Assembly: GCA_947561585.1 (NCBI GenBank)
Contig: CANNZV010002362.1
Location: 37,687 to 101,686, forward strand
Direction of reading: 5' to 3'
DNA from: Caprella mutica
Lineage: Eukaryota > Arthropoda > Malacostraca > Amphipoda > Caprellidae
Length of the DNA: 64,000 nucleotides
The translations under genes and the position numbers were made by a program. Each line of letters opens with the position of its first letter. Position 1 is the stretch's first letter. Positions 59,501 through 64,000 of the stretch are shown one piece after another. The notes beneath the pieces were generated by a model. It ran no database searches and was not told the origin of the DNA. It saw nothing but the letters and a program-made list of their open reading frames with translations.

Positions 59501-59984
59501 ATATGCTATAAAATGAATATCTACTAATCTATCTTAATATTATGGAATATTTCAATGCAATATATCACTAAAATCTAACCTGTATGAGCATTTTCATCAA
59601 GTTTCAGTTTTTTTGAATTCTTGGAAATCTGGAAAAAATAAAAAGCAATTTAAAAACAGAGATATTTAAAAAAATTAATGACAGTAATTCAACTCCTTGA
59701 TTCCTCTCATAAATTATAGCAAGAGGTTAAGATAATATCAATTTAAATATCAAACAAACATCACAGCTAGCTATTATGATGACGAAAATTAGCTTTTGAA
59801 AATAACATTGAAATGAATGTAGCTACTACTACCAAATTTATATCAAATGAGGTAAATAATCTTAATTATTCAAGTTAATGAGAAGAAAAAGTTAACCAAC
59901 CTCTGAAGTCTTTCTCTTGGCCATGGCAGAAATGTTGTCACAATTACTGGGTTTGAAAAAGGAGGTAATTGAGCGCTGTGCCAT
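29388..59984 (-). CDS. Uracil-DNA glycosylase, nuclear form, 11 exons over 30.6 kb
   Basis: UNG removes uracil from DNA and starts base-excision repair. Exons in order on the minus strand: 59984-59901, 59628-59580, 56030-55966, 55871-55823, 55736-55693, 55371-55282, 55009-54859, 54591-54549, 53938-53850, 34624-34443 and 29537-29388. All borders are GT/AG and phases agree, giving 331 aa (human UNG2 is 313). Exon 1 starts [10 protein letters not shown], where QRSITSFF is a PCNA-interacting (PIP) box, as at the N-terminus of nuclear UNG2. Exons 2-5 encode a Lys-rich, low-complexity linker with nuclear-localisation character (KNSKKLKL). The catalytic domain starts in exon 6 ([16 protein letters not shown]). 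Exon 7 holds GQDPYHGP with the catalytic Asp, exon 8 GLCFSV, exon 10 [12 protein letters not shown] and LWGAYAQ, and exon 11 [13 protein letters not shown] with the active-site His. All expected motifs are intact. Intron 9 is 19.2 kb of nested transposons. Confidence 0.94.
29646..31352. repeat. 31-bp tandem array, about 55 copies (UNG intron 10)
   Basis: Unit GAACTGAACTGTTGTAGGTA plus GTGAAAAACGT, 31 bp. Variants alternate at one position (ACGTG, ACTTG, ACTCG) in blocks, which suggests local segmental expansion. Units degrade at the right end from about 31,030 onward (GTAGGAGG, GTGAGTAG). It is non-coding and lies entirely within an intron. Confidence 0.96.
31353..32816. other. AT-rich intronic sequence between two arrays
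   Basis: Intron 10 of UNG. I see no exon, RNA or transposon terminus. The open frame at 32028-32231 has ordinary AT-rich composition and no recognisable product. Confidence 0.5.
32817..33008. repeat. Dispersed repeat family R1, copy 1 (partial)
   Basis: GAAGAGGAAAATGA, GTCTACCTAACACAAAATCTAAGA, GCGCTATCCTCTAAAACTGC and TTCAGGGCCCAAGG occur in the same order as in the copies at 35125, 49740 and 60045. The 5' half is missing. The 31-bp array starts directly at its end. Confidence 0.75.
33012..34305. repeat. 31-bp tandem array, about 42 copies (UNG intron 10)
   Basis: Unit AGCCTGACTATGAGCACTAG plus TGGAAGAGATT, 31 bp, very homogeneous. One polymorphic base (AGCCTG or AGCTTG) is distributed in runs, with AGCTTG dominant at the right end. 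It ends 138 bp from UNG exon 10. It shares unit length but not sequence with the 29646-31352 array in the same intron. Confidence 0.97.
34443..34624 (-). CDS. UNG exon 10
   Basis: Encodes 60 full codons, completing the Gly split across intron 9: [25 protein letters not shown] and [13 protein letters not shown], the central core of the glycosylase fold. Acceptor TTTGCAG; donor AAG|GTTAGT. It is 19.2 kb from exon 9 and 4.9 kb from exon 11. Confidence 0.94.
35125..35482. repeat. Dispersed repeat family R1, copy 2
   Basis: Diverged copy with GGTGACAACG, GAAATGAAAAGAGGTGATAG, CAAAAATCTAAG, CATCCTCTAAAACTGCAAGT and a 3' end ACCACAGACAACTTAAGGAT. The same order is seen in the fuller copy at 49740-50250. 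Confidence 0.75.
35640..39511 (-). pseudogene. Degenerate DIRS retrotransposon
   Basis: A decayed element on the minus strand in the order gag-like (about 39,500-38,950), RT/RNase H region (about 38,740-37,040), tyrosine recombinase (about 36,255-35,640). Diagnostic matches to the intact copy at 40825-49655: RT motif A region [16 protein letters not shown] (about 38,130), [18 protein letters not shown] (about 37,900), the post-RNase [13 protein letters not shown] and TDALSMDWS (about 37,330-37,220), and recombinase [12 protein letters not shown] and [12 protein letters not shown] (about 36,000). Many stops and frameshifts. It is a different, older lineage than the intact copy. Terminal repeats were not identified. 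A hAT-type MITE sits between its RT and recombinase parts, and its upstream end is cut by the long-TIR element at 39512. Confidence 0.8.
36264..36976. mobile_element. hAT-type MITE
   Basis: A 713-bp element. Left end TAGGGGTGGGCAAAGGC; right end CAGGGGTGGGCACATAA on the reverse strand, the canonical hAT terminus (first base mutated on the left). Flanking 8-mers TAGTAGAC and TAGTAGAT agree at 7 of 8 bases as a target-site duplication. No coding frame. It interrupts the degenerate DIRS copy. Confidence 0.85.
40831..41118 (+). repeat. DIRS left inverted terminal repeat
   Basis: About 288 bp from GTTAGCAATACTTCGTCC to GCGTAAATCATTGCGGCT. It pairs in inverse with 49331-49624 with only scattered mismatches. 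It includes TCCGCCCCTTTATTTGG. The left-specific CTTCG replaces CGA of the right copy, the asymmetry that lets the internal complementary region be read as left plus right. Confidence 0.93.
41449..42060 (+). repeat. About 105-bp tandem repeat in the DIRS leader (6 units)
   Basis: Six copies of a unit with ACCGAGTTAGGT, TATTATCCCTACG, ACTGTTCGCTAAGAACGT and ACATGGGTGG, separated by an AT-rich spacer. It lies between the left terminal repeat and gag. Copies are more similar to each other than chance drift would leave them, which implies recent expansion or homogenisation. Confidence 0.92.
42125..43350 (+). repeat. About 61-bp tandem repeat in the DIRS leader (about 20 units)
   Basis: Unit built on CAACTCTATTCAACGAAACT, AATTACTGTCTCACATTCG and TTAGATTAGTAGTTTGC. 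It runs to within 25 bp of the gag ATG and ends in a C-rich tract followed by CACAG. It has no sequence similarity to the preceding array. The position suggests a promoter or enhancer-like leader, as tandem leader repeats serve in some retrotransposons (inference). Confidence 0.94.
43374..44741 (+). CDS. DIRS Gag-like protein, N-terminal part, two apparent introns
   Basis: ATG at 43374 follows a C-rich tract. Three blocks join in frame if two introns are removed: 43374-43673, 43781-43990 and 44100-44741, with borders TGG|GTAAAT..TTTCCAG and CTG|GTACGT..TTTGCAG. All junctions are phase 0, giving 383 aa before a TAA at 44739. Block one holds a cysteine cluster ([22 protein letters not shown]) resembling the zinc-binding region of DIRS-group Gag proteins. 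The rest is acidic and Ser/Thr-rich. Without splicing the frame stops at 43698 and between 43991 and 44099. The next Gag section continues in the same frame right after the TAA. Confidence 0.7.
44742..46334 (+). CDS. DIRS Gag-like protein, C-terminal part
   Basis: A 530-codon frame that continues the gag frame directly after TAA 44739-44741 and ends at TGA 46332-46334. No ATG lies near its beginning, so it is either separated from the first part by a recent nonsense change or reached by readthrough. The acidic run continues across the stop (ILDSD then DEDNVLP), which favours one ancestral protein. It has a globular middle ([32 protein letters not shown]) and a basic, Gln/Pro/Arg-rich tail with repeated GPQQYRQP, suited to nucleic-acid binding. 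The last about 390 bp overlap the RT frame. Confidence 0.72.
   Translation, partial: DEDNVLPLGQSHKHILHRRAAEVLVAQFSNGPQSWDPLLNDKLQGHNHDLRYYFGKNIKYEMWNEIPQLTTKGEYHQLISLPVDQKIVKVNADENNHLYFQIKTTNIGERIHPFFRPFICKGCYLHTSTEAAPTSSRQVFSKVASIFTNSLRQATKLQPGSETQKGLQMISSNMNVWKALKEVENKILKSEQFSRPASIFTLLSDPGGLSDYLNAPKLPTKQHSIEHKELFSLFRVHTELQILTDEEEFRKTTKLLWQNYEMINFTIDSLKFYADLPNIFLKQEPGSGTPMQENLKNLSEFLALSKNSLITFLSDQAKLAIRKKLQIRKFVVGRIEPIAVRNTLLENTVLGKDLFSENVLLKASKLLLDARSSSSCIRNATSIRLDNDLKSMNSGSLHKTFGGQTFNRNVKSTNQSFRSFKNVDYNARSFKRGPPPWKPFQRGQGPQQYRQPGPQQYRQPSHKVVEAQGNQQREFGATRFKPRPQNIASRQKQGESSGFANQTYYQPNHSGTKFSKRNKQRPNQAPNNKA
45946..48159 (+). CDS. DIRS reverse transcriptase / RNase H polyprotein
   Basis: Open from about 45946 in the +1 frame relative to gag; the true start is unknown (no good ATG; frameshift or splicing possible). 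The RT core starts near 46,500: [17 protein letters not shown], motif [12 protein letters not shown], motif [16 protein letters not shown], and motif C AYLDDWLL (catalytic DD, DIRS-type YLDDW). [17 protein letters not shown] follows. RNase H shows [29 protein letters not shown] and VVADTLSR. The C-terminal part ([26 protein letters not shown]) is the segment often called methyltransferase-like in DIRS1 elements. Uninterrupted, all catalytic acids present. Its whole length is overlapped by gag or the recombinase frame. Confidence 0.92.
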   Translation: MAKHSIEMLSRLISPFDHSRMSTTMQDLSKEVHPHGNHSREDKVLNNTDSQVLNNTDNQVIRLLKPRVINNGSSVQRDLNLVHKTLQADKSKENPQDSLIKHTISPIILALNSQREINKDQIKPPTTKPETGARLLNFSDLWKSAPPEIYNIVKRGYHWRWVNKLPPLNLPSNTQHQPQLEPLITKWLTNKVIYKVENQPCFLSHIFTVPKKDGSHRLILDLSRLNKFIETPPFKMTNHISVSKVITPPMYLASLDLTDAYTHVPMRSNLHKYLAFSYKGALYFCRALPFGLSPAPYIFTKVLSWPLGLLHQQGISAAAYLDDWLLWHQSENQLSDAITITVNLLRHLGLTVNLKKSNLVPSRELEWLGITWQGYSGHWMMPELKKKQINATARSLLHSQTITRRQWEAFLGMLNFACQIHQNLRPIFQPLAQAGLIANSSKRDVEVQLSRPLKRALQPWTLKSLWDVVPQFATNLPRSYLWTDASSKGWGALFNSNLTAQGSWSGDLIKEHINFLELLAVSLAIKALKIQNCNLLLYIDNEVARFTITKGRSKSHKLLQEIKRLINLCLEKNIFLVATRIPSKLNVVADTLSRTTPLPTEWCLPRHVFLKIYEWYGPLSIDMMATPLNTQLPMFISPFQHPQAVATNALTVDWNRWNNIYIFPPVRMIPQLLPHLQSFKGKGIFIAPWQPTAIWFAGLLKKSVEHLHIRGPLVQTIQGQDIKSVSNGCAKWTAYRF
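46335..49055 (+). CDS. DIRS tyrosine recombinase, with long overlapping upstream frame
   Basis: The recombinase proper lies at about 48,130-49,055: a SAM-like N-domain ([33 protein letters not shown]), catalytic Arg in [11 protein letters not shown] (about 48,610), and HxxR in [14 protein letters not shown] (about 48,940). A C-terminal Tyr is probably in GMLYFYF near 49,015. Upstream the same frame stays open through the whole RT gene back to 46335, directly after the gag TGA. This gives about 600 codons of RT-overlapping frame with no domain that I recognise. YR/RT overlap is known in DIRS1-type elements. AATAAA lies at the very end of the frame (49046). How the recombinase is expressed is unknown: internal start, splicing or readthrough. 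Confidence 0.85.
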   Translation, partial: NRCAAAQFLGPLEISTARNIQHCQKGISLALGQQITSLKSTIKHSAPTAIRTIDNKMVDKQSYLQGGKPTVFSIPHIHCAKERWISQAHTRSEQTKQIHRNAPVQNDKPYFCIKSNHPSYVSGFSRSYRRIHARPYAQQPAQISSLLIQGSPIFLQSSAFRTKPRTLHIHKGPIMASRPTTSARNQCCSVPRRLASMASIRKSALRCHYNHSESVTPSRTHSKSEKIKPSSVKGTRMVGHYVARLLRSLDDAGTKEKTNKCHRTITPSLPNDHPTTVGGIPRNVELCMSNTPKPSTNISTISSSRVDSKFFQTRCRGSVISSIETGLTTMDPKISLGCSAAICDKPATILFMDGRVLKRMGSSVQLESDCTRVLVGRPDQGTHQLSGAVSCITSHQSSENPELQPIAIYRQRSSKVHYHKGPLEIAQASARNKTPHQPMSREKYIPRSHSDPIEIKCGGGHIKQDHTTTNRMVPTTSRFSKNLRVVRTLEHRHDGNATQYATTNVHLAFPTPTSSSNKCVDSGLEQMEQHLHISTSENDSSAPTTSPILQGERDIHSTVATNCNMVCRSVEKICRTFTHKRTVSSNNPRARHKVRVQWMRKMDRLSFLTKILSATRGRLLATNLIKAYRKSSMKQAEAPWKAFIKWLPMNCLVINKRTILRFLLFAHKRLKLSPRTILSYKTSLAWPLSEAFGINFKDKDFSLLIKSLFLQNPPKQQLIPKWSLNHALEKVSSKEFRVQSSIEMKLYKALFLTALASGNRSSELHAMSRLGIIETNSNITIPLRKNFLFKNQTHNKTPPPVCFPKLGSNHPLCPASAISQYVSVTQDNDHHGHLFLHPKTGKPLGGGRIHYWISKAISKIDGSLKGRPHVLRKFAFSASWSKRFQEMLFLEGMLYFYFILFMLSIK
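49181..49290 (+). repeat. DIRS internal complementary region (ICR)
   Basis: Reads ACGGCATATGGAATAAGTTT to GTATTGCTAACAAAT (complement of the left end), then ATACTTTTTGAGCGAAGCGA and AAAAGCTTCT (complement of the right extension). It then reads ATTTGTTAGCAATACGAGTC (complement of the right repeat). It is therefore the reverse complement of the joined right and left ends. In the DIRS1 model this templates completion of the termini before circle formation. Confidence 0.93.
49331..49649 (+). repeat. DIRS right inverted terminal repeat plus extension
   Basis: AGCCGCAATGATTTACGCGG to TATTGCTAACAAAT is the inverse of the left repeat. The final part TAGAAGCTTTTTCGCTTCGC plus TCAAAAAGT is present only at the right end and in the ICR. 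Confidence 0.92.
49740..50250. repeat. Dispersed repeat family R1, copy 3 (fullest)
   Basis: Begins near GGGTTTAACGTCTGCTTCGG and runs through GGCCATATCGCTGACG, GACTGGAAGAAGCAGTCAGA, CTCATGGATGCAGAAAAGCT, CACAAGCACCGGTGGCTGCA, CCTCTAAAACTGCAAG and ACTACAGACAGCTTCAGGAT. No coding frame and no obvious TIRs. A retroposon 3' end or SINE-like origin is possible. Used here as the reference copy for the family. Confidence 0.8.
50555..52250 (+). pseudogene. Frame-broken ORF of a repetitive PIN-like (FEN1/XPG-type) protein
   Basis: Pieces in changing frames on +: [18 protein letters not shown] (50,650), IDVQFDRY (about 51,200), [11 protein letters not shown] (51,325), [19 protein letters not shown] (51,475), [20 protein letters not shown] (51,605), [11 protein letters not shown] (51,700, after a frameshift) and [12 protein letters not shown] (52,005). 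These match in order a family of repetitive ORFs I know from many metazoan genomes, marked by HEEADTRLLLHA, RYIPVH and ALPAFHALTGCDT-type motifs, with a PIN-like nuclease appearance. At least three frame changes and several stops: inactive. It lies inside the long-TIR transposon, next to its right repeat, so it is probably that element's own gene. Confidence 0.65.
53033..53849. other. Intron 9 sequence between the long-TIR element and UNG exon 9
   Basis: No gene was recognised. If the long-TIR element inserted into the older DIRS copy, this could hold its gag start on the minus strand, but I cannot confirm that. The plus-strand frame 53061-53309 has no recognisable domain. Confidence 0.4.
56031..57262. 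other. UNG intron 2, gene-free part
   Basis: Intron 2 spans 56031-59579. This part has moderately AT-rich sequence without exon, RNA or TIR that I recognise. The transposons at 57263-58848 and 59100-59444 occupy most of the rest. Confidence 0.5.
57263..58848. mobile_element. Tigger/pogo-like element split by a MITE
   Basis: The right end on the reverse strand reads CAGTAAATTCCTAGTTAATG then ACAGCCC, followed by TA (58849-58850). The left end AGATAAATTTCTAGATAATG then TCAGCCC is a diverged partner. Subterminal regions on both sides repeat AGTTAATGACAGCC and AGCTTCCTAG motifs. It is interrupted by the 57691-58636 MITE. Non-coding. Confidence 0.5.
57691..58636. mobile_element. MITE with ~130-bp TIRs and an internal ~180-bp duplication
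   Basis: The left arm starts AGGCCCCCTTCACACTTGCA and the right arm, inverted, AGGCACCTTTCACACTTGCA. They stay paired through TTTCTCAA, GCCGCCTT, TAGCTGCA and TTCATAGACTATAACAGG. The interior has two diverged direct copies of about 180 bp (58,090-58,250 and 58,270-58,440) sharing AAATTCTAAAGAATTCTATT. A short duplicate TTCTTATTTTATTATTGCAA lies near 57,945-58,010. No coding capacity. The minus-strand frame at 58486-58710 is a by-product. Confidence 0.75.
59100..59444. mobile_element. PIF/Harbinger-like MITE
   Basis: A 345-bp element flanked by TTA (59097-59099 and 59445-59447). TIRs AGC(C/T)GATGATACACTAGC continue with AGCAATTGCTGCATTG and GCGGCC for about 55 bp. The TTA duplication and length fit the Tourist/PIF type. 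It is GC-richer than its surroundings, which makes spurious open frames on both strands. Confidence 0.85.
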
Positions 59985-60044
59985 GTTAGAATAATGTGAA
60001 AACTGAAATAGCTAGTTATATCATAAAATCAATTAATTTTTTAC

Positions 60045-61360
60045 ATAATAAGGGTTTAACATCTTTTTAAGAACCAAAGGCTATATCACCGACATCAAAA
60101 GGAAAATAAGTACAAAGAACTGGAAGAAGCAGTCAGAAAGATAACTGGTAATACAGTTGTTGGAAGTACCCAAACCTAGTTGTTAATAGTGATGGGAAGA
60201 TACCAAAATTTTTAATAATTCCGATTCTATCCAAATTAACAGATTCCCGATACGATTCTCGATGCGATTCCCGATTAATTGTATATTGGGCTAGATATTT
60301 AGCTACCTAATGGTACCTTACCAAGTACTATATTAAATCTTCAATTTATTAATAATTTAATTTGTATTTTGCAGTGTTTATATGTAGGCTGAAACTTATA
60401 TGATAAAGCCAGAAATGTTTTATTGAAACTCATTAAACACCTTAGTTTTCATTTTATTATTGAGTAATCATTAATGTAAATAGTCAAATTCATAAATCAT
60501 TGATTCATAGCTAATCCTTTGATTCCTCTCTAAACAGTAAACATTTAATTCATACCTTTGAAAAAAAAATCCCTAATTATGTTGTAAGATTAGTAACTGG
60601 TAATTGTAAGATCAGCAGAGTTACCTGATTTTCCCCCTCACTGAAAATTTACAACTGCTCCCTATGGAAATTTGGCAACATCTTGAAGTGTAAACTAACT
60701 TGATAGTTAAACTATTGGAAGTCTGGAATATATTTTATATAATTGAAATTACGGTAAAAGATATTTAACTAGTTTCTAACTTATTAGGCAGTATTGTTTT
60801 GGACCATATCTAGAAATACATGGTACATTATAAGTTATACTTATACTTATTACCGCATTATTTATAATAAAAAATAATCGTTTTAGGTATCGGAATTGTC
60901 CTAAAATTTTGGAACTCCGATTCCGATACCTTGGAAAACCCCGATTCTCTGATTAATCGTCCCATCACTAGTTGTTAATTAAGTCAGAAAGGAAAGTGGG
61001 TTGATGAACATAAGTCACCTACCACTATTGGTGATAATACTAAAGGATGCAGAAAAGCTACTCTGTGAACGCAGTCAATAAGGAATGTGATAAAAAGGGA
61101 CAAGCACCAGTGGCTGCATTCACAAATGGAAGAGGAAAATGAAGAAGTGATAGTAAATGAAGCATACGAGTCTACCTAACACAAAATCTAAAACCTTCCC
61201 TAGCGCTATCCTCTAAAACTGCAAGTAGAATTTAAAAAGAAATGAAAAAATATAAAAATTAAAATAGCTACATAATGCAAATGAAAACAGTTCAGGGCCA
61301 TTCACTACAAACAGCTTCAGGATAGAGCGCAATGGGACTTACATCATAAAGGAATTATTT
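60045..61360. repeat. Dispersed repeat family R1, copy 4, split by a MITE
   Basis: The left part 60045-60186 (GGGTTTAACATC, GCTATATCACCGACATC, ACTGGAAGAAGCAGTCAGA) and right part 60971-61360 (GATGCAGAAAAGCTACTC, CAAGCACCAGTGGCTGCA, CCTCTAAAACTGCAAGTAG, CTACAAACAGCTTCAGGAT) together reproduce copy 3 in order. It lies just upstream of UNG exon 1. Confidence 0.8.
60187..60970. mobile_element. hAT-type MITE inside repeat R1
   Basis: A 784-bp element with perfect 8-bp duplications GTTGTTAA on both sides. Ends TAGTGATGGGAAGATACC and, inverted, TAGTGATGGGACGATTAA. The subterminal regions are rich in inverted CCGATTC/GAATCGG motifs, the kind of clustered short motif that hAT transposases bind. No coding frame. 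Confidence 0.9.
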
Positions 61361-61544
61361 TGATGAGTAAGTTATATACCTAATGATGTAAAAAATTATT
61401 ATAATAAAAATTCTCTTTATATACAAGTTGGTCCGATAAAAAAAAATGTTATATTTATTTTTCCTCATAAAGTTGTATTTTTACCATTTTTAAGGTAATT
61501 TAGACAGCATGACTGTGAGATTCTTTTGACATCAATATGGATCC

Positions 61545-62190
61545 AGCTGGACATTATACTATGCAGAAGTGGATGGAAATGATTTAATCATACTTTGCCA
61601 CAAAATCAGTTCTTCTGACACAGTGGCAATGCAGGAGATATTTAGGCAGGAATAATGTACCTGATAGAAGGATAATTCAACTGTTGGTTACCCAAATTTT
61701 GGAAGTCAGGAAGTGTGGCAGATACCCATAAAAGCCACAGTGGTCATCCACAGCCAGTAATACTGCGGAAATTCGAAATTTGGGTTCAATTAAATTCAAA
61801 CCATTTCCCTGATCTGCTGCATTGCAATCAGTTGTAGGGAAAGAGCTTAAGGTCATTACGGAGAACTTTCATAACAGATGTTCTCGAAATGCCAGATTCT
61901 TGTGAGAGATGGCTTGTTGATTTTCTGGAGGATTTCTCAAGGTCTTCTTGCAATTTCTGTAAAATCTCAAGATTGATGGCTGAACAATGTCAACCAAGGT
62001 GGCCTTTATGGGTATCTGCCACACTTCCTGTCTCCCAAATATTGAATTGTCTTTCTATCAGGTACCTTGTTGCTGCATAAATATCTGATGAATTGCCACT
62101 GTATCAGAAGAACTGATTTTGGGGCAAAGTATGATTCAATTATTTTTATCCACTGCTGCGTAGTATAGCGTGCAGCTGGATCTTTTTCTG
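61545..62190 (-). pseudogene. Fold-back fragment of a mariner-like (DUF4817-type) transposase
   Basis: On the minus strand from 62185: RYLIERQFN, ETGSVADTHKGHLG, then KLQEDLEKSSRKSTSHLSQE and SGISRTSVMKVLRNDLKLFP. This is the paired HTH region of a mariner-like transposase N-terminus. The first about 185 bp of this sequence (62180-61996) is repeated in inverse at 61551-61745, making a palindrome with a 250-bp loop. Stops are present; no catalytic domain follows. Inactive. Confidence 0.75.
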
Positions 62191-62999
62191 GACCACCCTT
62201 TAGCTATTTAGAAGAAATTTTAAAATTATAAATAATTTAATAAGCTATATAAAATTATTGAAGATAAAAAGGTATTTATTTCAGAGATATAGAATTTCAA
62301 TTGAATTGATAACATAACTAATAGGACTATAAAACCAAGATGATGTACTAATTCACAGTGCTACAAAATTGTGAGAGAATAGGATAATATTTGAATTTGA
62401 ATAAGTAAAAAATCTGGAGGCAATAACCATGCATCAGAGTGTGTCAGTTGAAATAGCTTACATTATAAAACTCAAAAACTCTGGTGCGTCAGTGCTCAGT
62501 GGATTTAATTTTTTATAAAGTAAATAATATTTCTTAAATTATCAGGATACAAATAGTCTGATATCATCCAAAAATGGACTCGGAACAAAAATTAAGCAAA
62601 ATTTGGCTTACTTCCCACAGCTGACGCTTTCCTGGTGAGCACTAAAACAGTTAGAACAGACAAGATATAATATATGATAGATTATGTAAATATTTATTTT
62701 ATAAAGTTCAAAAGAATGCAACCAACAGTTCAACACACTTGGGGAAAGAACTCTTGATTAATTGATTACTCAGTTATTTTGGAGAACTTTAAAACCTAGT
62801 GATAAAATAATGGTAACATTGAAATCTGAAGTAAAGACTTCAGATCCAATGAAAATTCAATATGTTGGCCTAAGTAATTTTAAAGAGAGGCAACCAACTC
62901 TGTAACAAATCAGAGATAAGGCATAATGTCATGTTGTCAATTGACATCAAAATAAATTATTGTAGTTATATTAAAGAATAGGCTTCTATGTTCTCACAC
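62191..62999. other. AT-rich spacer before the terminal array
   Basis: Nothing recognised on either strand. Confidence 0.5.
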
Positions 63000-63017
63000 G
63001 GTTGGCAACAGTGCCAT

Positions 63018-63971
63018 AAAGAGGGGAAAGACAGGCATATAGAGGAGAAAGACAGGCATATAGAGGAGAAAGACAGGCATATAGAGGAGAAAAACAGGCA
63101 TATAGAGGAGAAAGACAGGCATATAGAGGAGAAAGACAGGCATATAGAGGAGAAAGACAGGCATATAGAGGAGAAAGACAGGCATATAGAGGAGAAAGAC
63201 AGGCATATAGAGGAGAAAGACAGGCATTTAGAGGAGAAAGACAGGCATTTAGAGGAGAAAGACAGGCATTTAGAGGAGAAATACAGGCATTTAGAGGGGA
63301 AAGAAAGGCATTTAGAGGGGAAAGAAAGGCATTTAGAGGGGAAAGAAAGGCATTTAGAGGGGAAAGAAAGGCATTTAGAGGGGAAAGACAGGCATTTAGA
63401 GGGGAAAGACAGGCATTTAGAGGGGAAAGACAGGCATTTAGAGGGGAAAGACAGGCATATAGAGGGGAAAGACAGGCATATAGAGGGGAAAACAGGCATC
63501 TAGAGGGGGAAAACAGGCATCTAGAGGGGAAAACAGGCATCTAGAGGGGAAAACAGGCATCTAGAGGGGAAAGACAGGCATCTAGAGGGGAAAGACAGGC
63601 ATCTAGAGGGGAAAGACAGGCATTTAGAGGGGAAAGACAGGCATTTAGAGGGGAAAGACTGGCATTTAGAGGGAAAAGACTGGCATTTAGAGGGAAAAGA
63701 CTGGCATTTAGAGGGAAAAGACTGGCATTTAGAGGGAAAAGACTGGCATTTAGAGGGAAAAGACTGGCATTTAGAGGGAAAAGACTGGCATTTAGAGGGA
63801 AAAGACTGGCATTTAGAGGGAAAAGACTGGCATTTAGAGGGAAAAGACTGGCATTTAGAGGGAAAAGACTGGCATTTAGAGGGAAAAGACTGGCATTTAG
63901 AGGGAAAAGACTGGCATTTAGAGGGAAAAGACTGGCATTTAGAGGGAAAAGACTGGCATTTAGAGGGGAAA
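63018..63971. repeat. About 21-bp tandem array at the right end
   Basis: About 45 copies of AGGCATATAGAGGAGAAAGAC (21 bp). There are successive sub-families: TATAGAGGAG, TTTAGAGGAG, TTTAGAGGGG, ATCTAGAGGGG with 20-bp units, and TTTAGAGGGAAAAGACTGG. Each occupies a block, recording stepwise expansion. The first half is open in several frames (RHIEEKD heptads on +), but 20-bp units from about 63,490 break all frames. Unique sequence resumes at 63,972. Confidence 0.95.
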
Positions 63972-64000
63972 GATATACTTTGCCGATACTTTTCCGTTAC

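Noticed and set aside
62966..63540. Four overlapping open frames on both strands of the right array
   Set aside because: Several frames open at once on both strands is a property of the repeat; 20-bp units end all of them.

Overview
This window looks like nuclear DNA from an arthropod, plausibly a crustacean. The reasons are AT-rich sequence, short exons with canonical GT/AG introns, an arthropod-style TATA plus initiator promoter, a dense load of DNA transposons, and a DIRS1-type retrotransposon. I cannot name the species. Nothing looks bacterial, viral or organellar.

Four host genes can be reconstructed by joining exons whose splice phases match throughout. (1) On +, 9037-14970: a TGF-beta superfamily ligand of 446 aa in 4 exons, with signal peptide, prodomain, RPTR cleavage site and nine-cysteine mature domain; it resembles the myostatin/myoglianin/activin group. 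(2) On +, 16881-20128: an SLC14-type urea transporter of 499 aa in 6 exons. (3) On +, 23469-26023: a single-pass membrane protein of 596 aa that I do not recognise, with a repetitive (possibly beta-helical) ectodomain, an acidic tyrosine-containing tail and a polyproline C-terminus. Its ATG appears to be assembled by splicing. (4) On -, 59984 down to 29388: nuclear uracil-DNA glycosylase (UNG), 331 aa in 11 exons, with an N-terminal PCNA-binding motif and all the catalytic motifs seen.

The UNG locus dominates the second half. Its intron 9 (34625-53849) is 19.2 kb and holds a stack of nested elements. A decayed DIRS copy on - (35640-39511) abuts a long-terminal-inverted-repeat DNA transposon (39512-53032). 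That transposon carries the broken reading frame of a repetitive PIN-like protein. Inside it lies a second TIR element (40302-50543), and inside that a structurally complete DIRS1-type retrotransposon (40825-49655). Intron 10 holds two unrelated arrays, both of 31-bp units.

The DIRS element is the most interesting single object. It has inverted terminal repeats, an internal complementary region matching the joined ends, and a 6-bp ATATTT at both ends that fits a recombinase crossover. It has two tandem arrays in its leader, apparent spliceosomal introns in gag, and an RT/RNase H frame entirely overlapped by a second open frame. That second frame carries both gag and the tyrosine recombinase and is interrupted only by two single stop codons.

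Elsewhere there are many small DNA transposons with visible TIRs and target-site duplications (hAT, piggyBac-like, Tc1, pogo-like, PIF/Harbinger-like). A 21-bp satellite opens the window, an unrelated 21-bp array closes it, and a dispersed repeat family has four copies.
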